Below the pieces are notes generated by a model. The model saw only the letters and a program-made list of their open reading frames with translations, did not search any database and had not been told where the DNA came from. The translations under genes were made by a program, and so were the position numbers. This document shows positions 25,053-33,491 of a stretch of 64,000 bases of DNA, one piece after another (the stretch's first letter is position 1; every line of letters starts with the position of its first letter). The stretch is from positions 1,674,001 through 1,738,000 of the forward strand of contig NZ_CP023202.1 in NCBI RefSeq assembly GCF_000220705.2, in the 5' to 3' direction. The DNA is from Streptomyces xinghaiensis S187. Its GTDB lineage: Bacteria; Actinomycetota; Actinomycetes; Streptomycetales; Streptomycetaceae.

Positions 25053-25808
25053 ATGAGCATCACCCACACGGACATCGCGGGCTGGAACTCCAAGGCCCTC
25101 GACGAGATCCTCTCGGACGGCACAGGGCGTCCCGTCCTGTTCACAGGCGCCCGCATCCTGACGATGGACCCGCTGATCGGGACCATGACCGGTGCCGACA
25201 TCCTGTTCGTCGGCTCCCTGATCGTCGCGGTCGGCCCGTCCCTGTTCACCGCGGCGGAGGACGACAACGCCATCGTCGTCGACTCCGCCGGCATGACCAT
25301 CGTCCCCGCCGTCGTGGACACCGTCGCGCTGGCCGGCGGCCGGGGCCGGCGCTCGGAGCACGTCGCCACGCTGACCCCGGGCAACACCAGCGACCTGCTG
25401 GTGGTGCCCGACGAGTTCGCCGCCGATGTACCGGGGGCCCTGGCCACGCTGGCGTCCCGGCCGGAGCAGGTCCGCGCCCTGATCGCGGCCGGCCGGCCCG
25501 TGCTGTGGGCCGGCAGCGACGCCCCCGGCCGGGCCACCGCCCCCGAACTGGGTATCCCCGCCTCACCGGACCTGACCGGCAGCCCGCGGGTCGGCGTCTG
25601 GATCGACCAGGACGACTTCCTGCACCAGGAACTCACCGCCGACGGCCGGTACGACGAGACCCGCGGCGGCCGGCCGCACGCCTACCAGGGCCGGTACTGG
25701 ATCGACGGCGACCGGATCGACTACCTGGACGACCTCGGCTTCTGGGCCGTGGGGTACTTCCGCGGTGACGAACTGCACCACGTCGGCTACATCATGCACC
25801 GGGGCTGA
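25053..25808 (+). CDS. Two-domain protein: amidohydrolase-like N-terminus plus Atu4866 domain (251 aa)
   Basis: The ATG is preceded by CGAGGAGC. Residues ~25-90 resemble the small beta domain that frames amidohydrolase barrels (RPVLFTGARILTMDPLIGTM, GADILFVGSLIVAVGP, DSAGMTIVPAVVDT). A short segment like the end of an amidohydrolase follows (VATLTPGNTSDLLVV), but the metal-binding TIM barrel (HxH) is missing, so hydrolase activity is unlikely. Residues ~165-250 are an Atu4866 domain (RVGVWIDQDDFLHQELTADG, YDETRGGRPHAYQGRY, IDYLDDLGFWAVG). The architecture looks like an amidohydrolase that lost its barrel and kept the appended domain. Confidence 0.82.
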   Translation: MSITHTDIAGWNSKALDEILSDGTGRPVLFTGARILTMDPLIGTMTGADILFVGSLIVAVGPSLFTAAEDDNAIVVDSAGMTIVPAVVDTVALAGGRGRRSEHVATLTPGNTSDLLVVPDEFAADVPGALATLASRPEQVRALIAAGRPVLWAGSDAPGRATAPELGIPASPDLTGSPRVGVWIDQDDFLHQELTADGRYDETRGGRPHAYQGRYWIDGDRIDYLDDLGFWAVGYFRGDELHHVGYIMHRG

Positions 25809-25938
25809 CGCCCCGCGCGGCCCCGGAGGCGTGTGCCGGGGCCGCACTCCGCGACTGAGCGTGCCGCACCCAGGGGAGCAGCGGCGCGCTCGGTCGCGGC
25901 GGACGGGCGGAGGCCGGCCGCTCCGGAACGCGGTGCGG

Positions 25939-26640
25939 CTACCAGGGAACGGGGCCGTTGGCGCCGACGAAGGCGGGGCCCGGGGTGCCGGGCCCCGCCG
26001 TGACGGCGGCGACGATCGCCGCGGCGCCCTCCTCGACGCTCTGCGTGCCCTGGTGGCCGTTGAGGTCGGTCGCGGTGAACCCCGGGTCGACCGAGACCAC
26101 GCGGACCTGCGGGAACGACTGCGCGTAGACGGCGGTCAGCATGTTCAGCGCGGCCTTGGAGGAGTTGTAGGCCAGCAGCGGCGCCCACGCGGGGAGCAGT
26201 TCGGCGTGGGCGGCGGGGTCGGCGTTGATCGTCAGGGAGCCCAGTGCGCTGGACACGTTCACGAGCGCGGGCCGGGCCGCCTGCTGGAGCAGGGGCAGGA
26301 AGGCGCGGGTGGTGCGCACAGCGCCGAAGACGTTGGTGTCGAACACCTGCCGCAGGTCGGTGGCGGTCAGCTCGCCGGCCGGGGCGGCCGGCCCGGCGAT
26401 GCCCGCGTTGTTGACCAGGACGTCCACCCGGCCTGCCTCGGCGCGCACCTGGTCGGCGGCCGCGGCGACGGAGGCGTCGTCGGTGATGTCGATCAGCAGC
26501 GGGCGGGCCCCGAGGGCCTTGGCCGCCTGCTCGCCGCGGTGGGCGTCGCGGGCTCCGGCGTAGACGGTGTGACCCGCCTCGACGAGGCGGCGGGCGGTTT
26601 CCTGTCCGAGGCCCTTGTTGGCCCCGGTGATGGTTGTCAT
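25939..26640 (-). CDS. SDR family oxidoreductase (233 aa)
   Basis: A classical short-chain dehydrogenase/reductase. It has the cofactor motif TGANKGLG (residues 5-12), NNAG, the catalytic Ser in NVSSALG and the YNSSK (YxxxK) pair. An Arg in the first loop after beta-2 (AGARDAHRG) suggests NADP preference. Slightly short, and the start right at MTTITGA is normal for the group. It is divergent from an MmyB-type regulator 104 bp away, a pairing often seen where the regulator controls the SDR gene. Substrate unknown. Confidence 0.92.
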   Translation of the reverse strand: MTTITGANKGLGQETARRLVEAGHTVYAGARDAHRGEQAAKALGARPLLIDITDDASVAAAADQVRAEAGRVDVLVNNAGIAGPAAPAGELTATDLRQVFDTNVFGAVRTTRAFLPLLQQAARPALVNVSSALGSLTINADPAAHAELLPAWAPLLAYNSSKAALNMLTAVYAQSFPQVRVVSVDPGFTATDLNGHQGTQSVEEGAAAIVAAVTAGPGTPGPAFVGANGPVPW

Positions 26641-26743
26641 GCGGTTCAGCCTGCGGGCGACCGGACGGGACAGGGAGAGCCCTCCTCGGCGGGGGGTCCG
26701 CCAGTACCAGGCTGTTCGGCGGGGAACGGCGGACAATGGAGGG

Positions 26744-27589
26744 GTGAACGACGATCCCGCGGCCCTCGGCCGGGCCCTGCGCCACTGGCGCGACCGCACC
26801 AGCCCCGAAGACCTGGGGCTCCCCCTCGGCGGGGTGCGCCGGGCCCCCGGGCTGCGCCGCGAGGAGCTCGCCCAGCTCGCCGGTCTCTCCGTGGACTACG
26901 TCGTCCGCCTGGAGCGGGGCCGGGCCACCTCGCCCTCACCGCAGGTGCTGGCCTCCCTCGCCCGCGCCCTGCGCCTGACCGAAACCGAACGCGACCATCT
27001 GTACCTGCTGGCCGGCCAGGCCCCGCCCACCACCGGCCAGATCTCCCCGCACCTGCCGCCCAGCGTCCAGCGCCTCCTCGACCAGCTCGACGGCAGCCCG
27101 CTCAGCGTCCACGACGCCGCCTGGAACCTCGTCTCCTGGAACCCCCTGTGGGCCGCCCTCATGGGCGACCCCTCCCCCTGGCGCGGCAGGGACCGCAACA
27201 TCGCCTGGCGGCACTTCACCCACCGGCCCACCCGCGTGACCCACACCCCCGCCCAGGAGGACCGCTTCGAGACCGCCCTCGTCTCCGACCTGCGCTCCTC
27301 CGCCGCCCGCTACCCCAAGGACGCGCGGCTCACCGCGCTGATCAAGGACCTGCGCGGCGCCGCCGCCCGCTTCGACGATCTCTGGCACTCCCACGCGGTG
27401 GGCTTCCACACCACCGACAGCAAGACCGTGCACCACCCCGACCTCGGGCCGGTCACCGTCGACTGCGACACCCTCACCGTCCCCGGCGCCGATCTGCGCA
27501 TCGCCGTCTGCTCCCCGCCCGCGGGCACCGCCGCGGCCGGCCAGTTCGCCCTGCTCAACGCCCTCGGGACCCGGGCGGTTCTCAGCTGA
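26744..27589 (+). CDS. XRE regulator with MmyB-like ligand-binding domain (281 aa)
   Basis: HTH in residues ~8-85, including the diagnostic VRRAPGLRREELAQLAGLSV and YVVRLERGR. The C-terminal PAS-like MmyB domain follows (PLSVHDAAWNLVSWNPLWAA, AWRHFTHRP, FETALVSDLRSSAARYPKD, FHTTDSKTVHHPDLG). The GTG at 26744 is the only start consistent with the conserved N-terminus; the GGAGG directly abuts it, so translation may be leaderless or the RBS is unusually close. MmyB domains are thought to bind fatty-acid-like ligands. Divergent from the SDR gene. A CCAGTACC motif upstream recurs before the second MmyB gene. Confidence 0.9.
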   Translation: MNDDPAALGRALRHWRDRTSPEDLGLPLGGVRRAPGLRREELAQLAGLSVDYVVRLERGRATSPSPQVLASLARALRLTETERDHLYLLAGQAPPTTGQISPHLPPSVQRLLDQLDGSPLSVHDAAWNLVSWNPLWAALMGDPSPWRGRDRNIAWRHFTHRPTRVTHTPAQEDRFETALVSDLRSSAARYPKDARLTALIKDLRGAAARFDDLWHSHAVGFHTTDSKTVHHPDLGPVTVDCDTLTVPGADLRIAVCSPPAGTAAAGQFALLNALGTRAVLS

Positions 27590-27645
27590 GAGCTCCGCGG
27601 TCCGCGCGGGAGCCCGGCCGTACGCACGACACTCACGACGAAGCA

Positions 27646-27680
27646 GGGGTACCGCGCGCTTCCGCCGCGCGCGGTACCCC
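27646..27680 (+). terminator. Hairpin between the two MmyB regulator genes
   Basis: GGGGTACCGCGCGC (27646-27659) pairs perfectly with GCGCGCGGTACCCC (27667-27680), a 14-bp stem with a 7-nt loop. It lies between convergent genes (stops at 27589 and 27792) and can serve both directions. Confidence 0.8.
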
Positions 27681-27791
27681 CGGGAGACGTCCGTCCGGTT
27701 CAGGCGAGTGTGGCCGACAGCGTGATCGCCGTGCCCGACAGGGCTTTGCTCACCGGGCGGTCGGCCTATACCGGCGGCCGGGAGCGGACTC

Positions 27792-28649
27792 TCAGGTGGC
27801 CCGCTTCAGCTGGTCGTCCCGGGGTGCGGGGTGGCCGGTCGCCGCCAGCGAGCCGAGCAGGCGGAGTGCTTCCGCGGTCCGGGTGCCCTCCTGGGCGTGG
27901 TAGACGATCAGCTGCTGCCCCGGAGCGGAGCGCACGTCGAAGGTCTGCATGCGCAGAGCGAGTTCGCCGACCTCGGGATGCAGCAGGACCTTCGCGGCGT
28001 CGCTCTTGCCCCGTGCGTCGCGCCGCTGCCAGAGGTCGGCGAACTCGCGGCTGCTCTCCGAGGCCGTCCGCAGGACTTCCTGGATCCGAGGGTCGTTCGG
28101 CCGGGCGCCCTCCAGGAAGCGGAATCCCGCGACCGCGTTGGCCGCCGCCTTCTCCCAGTGCGCGTGGAACGAGCGGACCGACGGGTCCAGGAACATCGTG
28201 AGCAGCACGTTCGCGCCGGGCGGGAGATGGGGGAAGACGGCCCGCCCCAGCGTGTTGGCGGCGAGGACGTCGTACGCGCGGCCCAGGAGCAGGGCCGGTG
28301 TGCGGTCCCACAGGTCGGCCAGCGCCAGCAGCTGGGGGTCCGCTCGCTCGATGCCGCCCTGGTGGCGCGGGAGCGGGGTCATGCCCGCGATCCGGTACAG
28401 GTGCAGCCGGGCGTCGTCGTCCAGCAGCAGCGCGTCGCCCAGGGCGTCCAGGACCTGCGGCGACGGGTGCCGCTCGCGGCCCTGTTCCAGTCGCAGGTAG
28501 TAGTCGACGCTGATGCGGGCCAGCATCGCGACTTCCTCACGGCGCAGGCCGGGGACGCGCCGCCGTCCGTCCTGGGGAAGACCGACGTCGGGCGGCGTCA
28601 CCCGCGCGCGCCGGCTCCGCAGGTACTCGCCCAGTTTCGAGGTGGTCAT
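27792..28649 (-). CDS. Second XRE regulator with MmyB-like domain (285 aa)
   Basis: Same architecture as the gene at 26744. The HTH contains GRRRVPGLRREEVAMLARIS and YYLRLEQGRERHPSPQVLDA; the ligand domain contains ALLLGRAYDVLAANTLGRAV, FLDPSVRSFHAHWEKAAANA and LLHPEVGELALRMQTFDV. ATG 28649 begins MTTSKLGEYLRSRR. The gene downstream is the convergent MmyB regulator; upstream lies only the HD-LuxR remnant, so its target is unclear. It may be self-regulated through the CCTGG...CCAGTACC...CCAGG element at 28683-28703. Confidence 0.9.
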   Translation of the reverse strand: MTTSKLGEYLRSRRARVTPPDVGLPQDGRRRVPGLRREEVAMLARISVDYYLRLEQGRERHPSPQVLDALGDALLLDDDARLHLYRIAGMTPLPRHQGGIERADPQLLALADLWDRTPALLLGRAYDVLAANTLGRAVFPHLPPGANVLLTMFLDPSVRSFHAHWEKAAANAVAGFRFLEGARPNDPRIQEVLRTASESSREFADLWQRRDARGKSDAAKVLLHPEVGELALRMQTFDVRSAPGQQLIVYHAQEGTRTAEALRLLGSLAATGHPAPRDDQLKRAT

Positions 28650-28755
28650 GCCGCTCAGGTTAGGCTCCGGCGCGGCCGGGAGCCTGGTCCCAGTACCCCC
28701 AGGACGGCGGCCACCGCGGGTGACGACGCGGTCCTCCGCCGTGTCGCACCGGCGG

Positions 28756-29000
28756 TCAGGGCAGGAGTTGCTGCTCCATGGCGAAGACGGCCACCCCGGC
28801 CCGGGTCCGCCGCCCGGTCTTGTCGTAGATGTGCCCGAGGTGATGGCCCACGGTGCGGCTCGAAATGGACAGCTCCGCACCTATCTGACGGCTGGTCGGC
28901 CCGCGGGCGGCCAGCCGCAGTACCTCGATCTCCCGCGCCGTGAGCCCGGCCGGACGGCGGTGCGGGGACGGCCGTCCGCCCGCCGCCCGCAGCACGAGGT
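28756..29000 (-). pseudogene. 3' remnant of an HD-domain LuxR-type regulator
   Basis: The minus-strand frame encodes RAACDLVLRAAGGRPSPHRR, then a complete LuxR HTH (GLTAREIEVLRLAARGPTSR, ISSRTVGHHLGHIYDKTG) and the tail VAVFAMEQQLLP. The combination '...DAVLRAAG..., HTH, ...IY.K.G...AGA..FAM...LL' is the C-terminus of the common Streptomyces HD-domain/LuxR protein. The HD part and any real start are missing; a GTG at 28995 could give only 79 aa. A free-standing small LuxR protein is possible but less likely. Confidence 0.65.
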
Positions 29001-29107
29001 CGCAGGCGGCGCGGTCCGGGGCGCCGGAGTCCGCCTCCCGCGCTCGCCGTGTCGGCCCACCGTGTCGTCAGGTCCTACCGGGGCGCACACGCCGATCGGC
29101 CGGGTGA

Positions 29108-29142
29108 GAGGAGCCCCAGCCGCCGCACGGCTGGGGCTCCTC
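29108..29142 (-). terminator. Hairpin terminator of the GH62 gene
   Basis: GAGGAGCCCCAGCC (29108-29121) and GGCTGGGGCTCCTC (29129-29142) form a perfect 14-bp stem with a 7-nt loop, 37 nt past the GH62 stop on the minus strand. Confidence 0.8.
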
Positions 29143-29178
29143 GAAGGCGGTGAGCGCCGGTCAGCGGGACCGGGAAGG

Positions 29179-30603
29179 TCAGCCCTGCAGGGTGAGGACA
29201 CCCGGCCGCCACGGCAGCCGGTTGTACTCGCCGCCCGCGTTGGGGTCCTTGCCCTGGTAGAGGAACTGCAGGTTGCAGGCGTCGACGGTCATGGTCTGGT
29301 CGGGGTTGCTGCGGACCAGGTCACCGTGGCTGATGTCGTTGGTCCAGTTGGCACCGCTGTTGGCCCTGCCCGCGAAGGGGTTGCTCTCACTGGCGGCCTG
29401 CGGGGTCCACGAACCGTTCAGGCTGTTGGACGTGAAGGAGCGGAAGTAGCGCCCGTTCGCGCCCATCGCCTCGACGATCATGAGGTACTGGTTCTGTCCC
29501 TGGACCTTGTAGACCTGTACGCCCTCGAACAGGTTGGCCTTCGTGTCGCTCATGATCGTCGTGTACGACGAGCCGAAGTTGCCCGGGAAGTTCCCGAGCG
29601 GCATGCTCGCCCGGTAGATCTTGCCGTTGTCACCGGCGAAGAACAGGTACATGTTCTGGTCGTCGGCGATCAGGGTCTGGTCGATCGGGCCGGTGTCCGA
29701 GCCGGAGATGCTCCCGGTGAACAGCGGCTGCGGAGAGGACCAGCCGTTGGGGTTGGTGGGGTCGCTCGACGTGCGGTAGATGAAGGGCCACTGGCCCCAC
29801 TGGTACGCCAGCACCCAGATGTTCTTGGGCGCGAAGTAGAACAGCGTGGGCGCCACCGCGGCCTGGTTCATCGCGTTCTGGCCGGCCGATGCCATGCCGG
29901 ACCAGTTGCTGAAGGGGCTGAACGCCATCGAACCGTACGACGATCCCGAGTAGTTCGTCCCGTAGACCAGGTACTGGCCGTTGTGCTTCACGGCGGTGAA
30001 GTCCTTCAGCGAGGCCCATCCGTGCGCCGGCTGCGCCAGCGCGCCCGTCGACGTCCACCGGTACGACGACGGAAGAGCACACGCGCCGTCCGTCGGCGTC
30101 CCGGCCAGGCCGGTCCACTTCTGGCTGCTGCCGCCGTTGCACGTCCCGATCTGCACCGCCGTGCCGTTGGCCGTGCCGGCGCCCGCCGCCTCCAGGCACA
30201 GCCCGGACTCCACGCCGACGACCGTGCCGTCGGACTTCACCTGCCACTGCTGGTTGGCACCGCCGTTGCAGGTCCAGATCTGCACCCGGGTACCGGGCGT
30301 GGTGGCGTGGTCCGGGACGTCCAGGCACTTGGTGCCGTACACGGTCAGCTCGTTGCCGTCCGTCAGCGTCCACTGCTGGTTGGTCCCGTCCCAGCAGTCG
30401 TAGAGCTGCAGGGACGTGCCGTCGGTCTGGCCGGCGTCCACCACATCGAGACACCGGTTCGAGCCGGCAGCACGTAAGGCGCCGCTGGTGGCCGCCTGGG
30501 CCGAGGGGGCGACGAGCAGCGCCGCCAGCGTGGCCAGGGCCGCCGCGACCGCGGCGGCGAGCGCCGCGGACGGATGCCTGCGGCTGAAACTTCCTCTGTG
30601 CAT
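29179..30603 (-). CDS. Secreted GH62 alpha-L-arabinofuranosidase with N-terminal CBM13 (474 aa)
   Basis: Removes arabinose side chains from arabinoxylan outside the cell. The Sec signal peptide (residues 1-37) ends SAQA. Residues ~40-165 form a CBM13 ricin-type lectin with three QxW repeats (QQW at 76-78 and 118-120, QKW at 161-163). Residues ~175-474 are the GH62 five-blade propeller, with putative catalytic residues Asp201 in LKDFT, Asp in GPIDQTLI and the acid Glu in NLFEGVQVY. S. lividans AbfB is the characterised relative and carries its CBM13 at the other end, as I recall. Together with the GH11 and AA10 genes downstream of its promoter region it forms a biomass-degrading set. Confidence 0.93.
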   Translation of the reverse strand: MHRGSFSRRHPSAALAAAVAAALATLAALLVAPSAQAATSGALRAAGSNRCLDVVDAGQTDGTSLQLYDCWDGTNQQWTLTDGNELTVYGTKCLDVPDHATTPGTRVQIWTCNGGANQQWQVKSDGTVVGVESGLCLEAAGAGTANGTAVQIGTCNGGSSQKWTGLAGTPTDGACALPSSYRWTSTGALAQPAHGWASLKDFTAVKHNGQYLVYGTNYSGSSYGSMAFSPFSNWSGMASAGQNAMNQAAVAPTLFYFAPKNIWVLAYQWGQWPFIYRTSSDPTNPNGWSSPQPLFTGSISGSDTGPIDQTLIADDQNMYLFFAGDNGKIYRASMPLGNFPGNFGSSYTTIMSDTKANLFEGVQVYKVQGQNQYLMIVEAMGANGRYFRSFTSNSLNGSWTPQAASESNPFAGRANSGANWTNDISHGDLVRSNPDQTMTVDACNLQFLYQGKDPNAGGEYNRLPWRPGVLTLQG

Positions 30604-31450
30604 GGGGGGTTTCCCAACCTTGAGGGGGCGGTTCCGGCTGGCCTCGTCACAGGCTGTCCGGACTGTCGGTGCAATGCACTGCCGTGCGGTGTGCGGCGGT
30701 CCGCGAGCGTCACGGTGGCCCGGCCGGGCGAGCGAGCCGACATCGATGTCCGCGGAGTCCTGCCCGATCGCCGGGTTCGCGTACCCCCGCGTACTCCCCG
30801 GCGGTGACGCGGGCCTGCCCCCGGGCGGGAGCGGCCGCGCCCGTGAGGCTCCCGTCAGCGGGAGGACCGCGCCGGCGACGAGGCCGGTGGCGGTCCCCGG
30901 CGCGCGACGAAGGGGATGCTGATGAGGCCATGACATGCACACATGCGGCAGGTCCCTTGCGGCTCGGCGATCGGTGGGGGGCGACCCGGAGATGCCCTGC
31001 TGTGCGATGGAGCGACTCGGCATGTCCGAGATATCGAACGATGGTCGAAGTATCGAGCAACCTGAATGATAGGGAACCGTTGAACGACGTCAATACCTCT
31101 CGCAGGCGTTACTACCGACCCCGGAACACGCCGCGAGGCCTCTGCGTCAAAACGCGCACGTCACGCCGCGAAATGGCTGGGACGGTGGCGCCGAGCCGAC
31201 CGGAGCACGGACACGGGCGACGCCGGTCTCCTCACGGCCGGCTCGCCGGCAGACGGGAAACCAGGCCGACAGGCGTCCGGCGATGCCCGGTCCATCGATG
31301 TCGCCCTGCGCGACTTCCCCGGCGAACGGGCCGGCGACGGAGGCGGAGGGCGGTGGGCGGATGGCGGAGCGGTATCACGAAGCGAGCCGGGCGACCACCC
31401 GGGCCACCGAGTGAGCAGAGCCCCGGCGTCCGCCTTCCGCCCGTGGGAGT
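30604..31450. other. 847-bp region between GH62 and GH11 genes
   Basis: No supportable gene on either strand. It holds the 5' leader of the GH62 gene (30604 to about 31060), a consensus promoter at 31066-31093 and the 3' region of the GH11 gene. The AT-richer segment 31020-31110, with several TATCGA/TCGAA motifs (for example ATATCGAACGATGGTCGAAG), stands out and may contain a sugar-regulator site. I could not assign it to a known box. Confidence 0.5.
31066..31093 (-). promoter_or_regulatory. Sigma70-type promoter upstream of the GH62 gene
   Basis: On the minus strand TTGACG (complement of 31088-31093), a 16-nt spacer and TATCAT (complement of 31066-31071) make a near-consensus vegetative promoter. 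It reads toward the GH62 gene, whose start is about 460 nt downstream, implying a long leader unless another promoter exists closer in. Confidence 0.55.
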
Positions 31451-32170
31451 TCACCCGACCCAGATGTCGGCGTGCCCGCTGCTCTGGTAGCCCTCGGTCG
31501 CGACGATCATGAAGTCGGTGAAGCTGCCCAAGGTCATCCCGGCGCGTGACCAAGCGTCGAAGTGGGTGCCGGTGGTGATGGTGCCGCCGTTGCTCCACTT
31601 CCCCTGGTTGACGCTCCAGAACTGCTGGATGATCTGGTCGCCCACGCCCTCGGACGGCAGAGGGATACGCACCGTCCGGTAGATGTCGTAGGTCTTGCCG
31701 TCGCCGGCGACGACGCCCCTGTGATCGGAGAAGTCGGGACGGTACGAGCCATAGCCGTCCATGATGTAGTACTCGACGAGCGGGTCGGTGGTCCACCCGT
31801 AGACGGACAGGTAACCGCTGCCGGAGGGGGCGAAGTCGCCCGCCCACCGCACGGTTCTGCGCCCCCCGGTGGCCCAGCCCTTGCCGGCCACGAAGTTCCC
31901 GCAGTCGTTCCAGAGGACGGTGTAATGGCCGGCGTCGCCGAGCGCCATGGAGACCGTTCCGGCGCCATCCGTCCAGAAATCGTAGTAGTAGCCGCCCTGC
32001 ATGCCGCTCCGCGGTGTGGTGATGATCTCGGCGGCTTGAGCGGTGCCGGACGGCAGCAGCGAGCCGGCGCCGGCGGCGAGGGTCAGACCACCCGCGCGGG
32101 CCAGGAAGTCCCTGCGGTTGAATCCGGGTGGGCGAGGCGTGTTCCGTGAAGGGGTTTCGTCCCTGGGCAT
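31451..32170 (-). CDS. Tat-exported GH11 endo-1,4-beta-xylanase (239 aa)
   Basis: Hydrolyses the xylan backbone. The leader has a twin-arginine motif (NRRDFLARAGG, Arg19-Arg20) and an AQA cleavage site near residue 46, like S. lividans XlnC, a known Tat substrate. The GH11 jelly-roll follows with its hallmarks: GGYYYDFWTDGAGTVSMALG, GNFVAGKGWATG, nucleophile Glu133 in PLVEYYIMDGYGSYRP, thumb around LPSEG, and acid/base Glu226 in ATEGYQSSG. There is no linker or CBM. ATG 32170 has GGAG before it. It lies between GH62 and AA10 genes on the same strand but with large gaps, so probably its own transcript. Confidence 0.94.
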   Translation of the reverse strand: MPRDETPSRNTPRPPGFNRRDFLARAGGLTLAAGAGSLLPSGTAQAAEIITTPRSGMQGGYYYDFWTDGAGTVSMALGDAGHYTVLWNDCGNFVAGKGWATGGRRTVRWAGDFAPSGSGYLSVYGWTTDPLVEYYIMDGYGSYRPDFSDHRGVVAGDGKTYDIYRTVRIPLPSEGVGDQIIQQFWSVNQGKWSNGGTITTGTHFDAWSRAGMTLGSFTDFMIVATEGYQSSGHADIWVG

Positions 32171-32367
32171 GAGGTCTCCGGGAGCTGTCGGACGGCCGGG
32201 GAAGGCCGGGGCGGCGTGGGTGCGCCCGGCGGCGCCATGCGCCGGTGGGCCGACGGAAGCCTCCCCGGCCGCTGAGCGCCGGAGCCGTACGACGAGACGG
32301 CGGGGAGCCGGCCATCGTGCGACTGCCGCGCGATCGGGTGTGTTCTCACCGGGAGCGCGGGGAGCCC

Positions 32368-32409
32368 CCGCCGGGGCAGGGCGACCACATGGGTTCCCCG
32401 CCCCGGCGG
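32368..32409 (-). terminator. Hairpin downstream of the AA10 gene
   Basis: CCGCCGGGGC (32368-32377) pairs with GCCCCGGCGG (32400-32409). The 22-nt loop has further GGG/CCC pairing. It is 30 nt beyond the LPMO stop on the minus strand. Confidence 0.6.
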
Positions 32410-32439
32410 AGGCCGGTGCCGTGTGCGGCGCTCTCCGGC

Positions 32440-33114
32440 TCAGCCGAAGTTCACGTCACTGCACCACATGTAGGCCTGGTCGAGGTGCGAGGCCTGCCAG
32501 ATGATGAACACGATGTGGTGTCCGCTGTAGCCGGAGGTGTTGACGTTGAAGCTGATGTCCTGCGCCGGGGCGTAGCGGCCGGTCTGCGTGATGAAGTCGA
32601 GGTTGCCCCAGCCCAGGGTCTGGGTCTTGGGGTTGAAGCCCTGCTTGCTCACGTAGACCTTGAAGTAGTCGGCACCGTGGGACGCCTGGTCGCGCAGCTG
32701 GACCGTGAAGTTGCTGCTGACGTTGGTCGTCTTCCAGTCCCCGGGCTTGTCCAGGCTGGCGTTCCTCGAGAGGTTGTTGCTGCAGAGCGCCCCGCTGGGG
32801 GTCCGCGACTCGAACTGGCCACCGAGGCCGTCGCGGAGCGCGCTCATCCAGTTCCACATGGTGTCGGGGTTGGCCTGGAACGCCTGGTAACACATGGGGT
32901 CTTCGGCCTGCATGGCCGGGCTCGTGTGGTTGCTGCCCCACCGCTCCCAGCACTGGTACGCGCGGGTGGCGGGGTTGACGATGGTGCCGTGCGCCTGGGC
33001 GGGGGCTGACCAGGCCAGGGCGCCGACAGCCACGGCGAACAGCATGATGAGCGCCTGGAGAGGCCGGCGGATGGCAGACCGGGTACGCCCGGTTGAGGGG
33101 CTCTGATTGCGCAT
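32440..33114 (-). CDS. AA10 lytic polysaccharide monooxygenase (224 aa)
   Basis: A copper enzyme that oxidatively cleaves crystalline cellulose or chitin. The ATG at 33114 has AAGGAG 7 nt upstream; longer frames would run into the operator. The signal peptide ends APAQA, leaving His42 as the mature N-terminal His (HGTIVNPATRAYQCWERWG). The second copper His is in QASHGADYF. Four-plus Cys and the C-terminal AYMWCSDVNFG fit the compact single-domain group without CBM. The CebR box in its promoter suggests cellobiose induction and therefore cellulose rather than chitin as the biological target; that is inference. Confidence 0.94.
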   Translation of the reverse strand: MRNQSPSTGRTRSAIRRPLQALIMLFAVAVGALAWSAPAQAHGTIVNPATRAYQCWERWGSNHTSPAMQAEDPMCYQAFQANPDTMWNWMSALRDGLGGQFESRTPSGALCSNNLSRNASLDKPGDWKTTNVSSNFTVQLRDQASHGADYFKVYVSKQGFNPKTQTLGWGNLDFITQTGRYAPAQDISFNVNTSGYSGHHIVFIIWQASHLDQAYMWCSDVNFG

Positions 33115-33146
33115 GTGGGGGAACTCCTTCGAGTTGCGAAGCGCCA

Positions 33147-33187
33147 TGGGAGCGCTCCCAAGGTACGACTTCTGAGTGAAATGTCAA
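33147..33187 (-). promoter_or_regulatory. CebR box overlapping the LPMO promoter
   Basis: TGGGAGCGCTCCCA at 33147-33160 is the exact 14-bp palindrome established as the binding site of CebR, the cellobiose/cellotriose-responsive repressor of Streptomyces. On the minus strand TTGACA (complement of 33182-33187), a 16-nt spacer and TACCTT (complement of 33160-33165) lie directly before it, so the repressor would sit at the transcription start. The LPMO start codon is 33 nt further on. Confidence 0.88.
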
Positions 33188-33491
33188 TGAAACAAACGCA
33201 GTTGATTACAGGGGTGGGCGGCGAGCAGGCCATCTGCCGAGAGCCGGGAGTGAGCGCCCTTCCCGAAACCGGAAGGCGAGGGAGCGGCCCGGACCGGCGT
33301 GGGGGGCGCGATGCCGGGGGGATGGCACACCCAGCGGCGACGACTCGCCTCACCACGGGCACAGGGCTCCGCCCGAGCCGGCCGACGGCCCCGGCCCCGG
33401 CCCCGGATGTTGAGGCTCCATCAGAATGCGCATCGGACGAGCGTCAGGACTGCTGTACGCCGTCCTCCATGCCACGGGCCGGGCACGCAGA

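Noticed and set aside
33115..33147. Longer start for the LPMO at ATG 33147
   Set aside because: That ATG lies at the edge of the CebR box and would add residues before the signal peptide; AAGGAG sits before ATG 33114.
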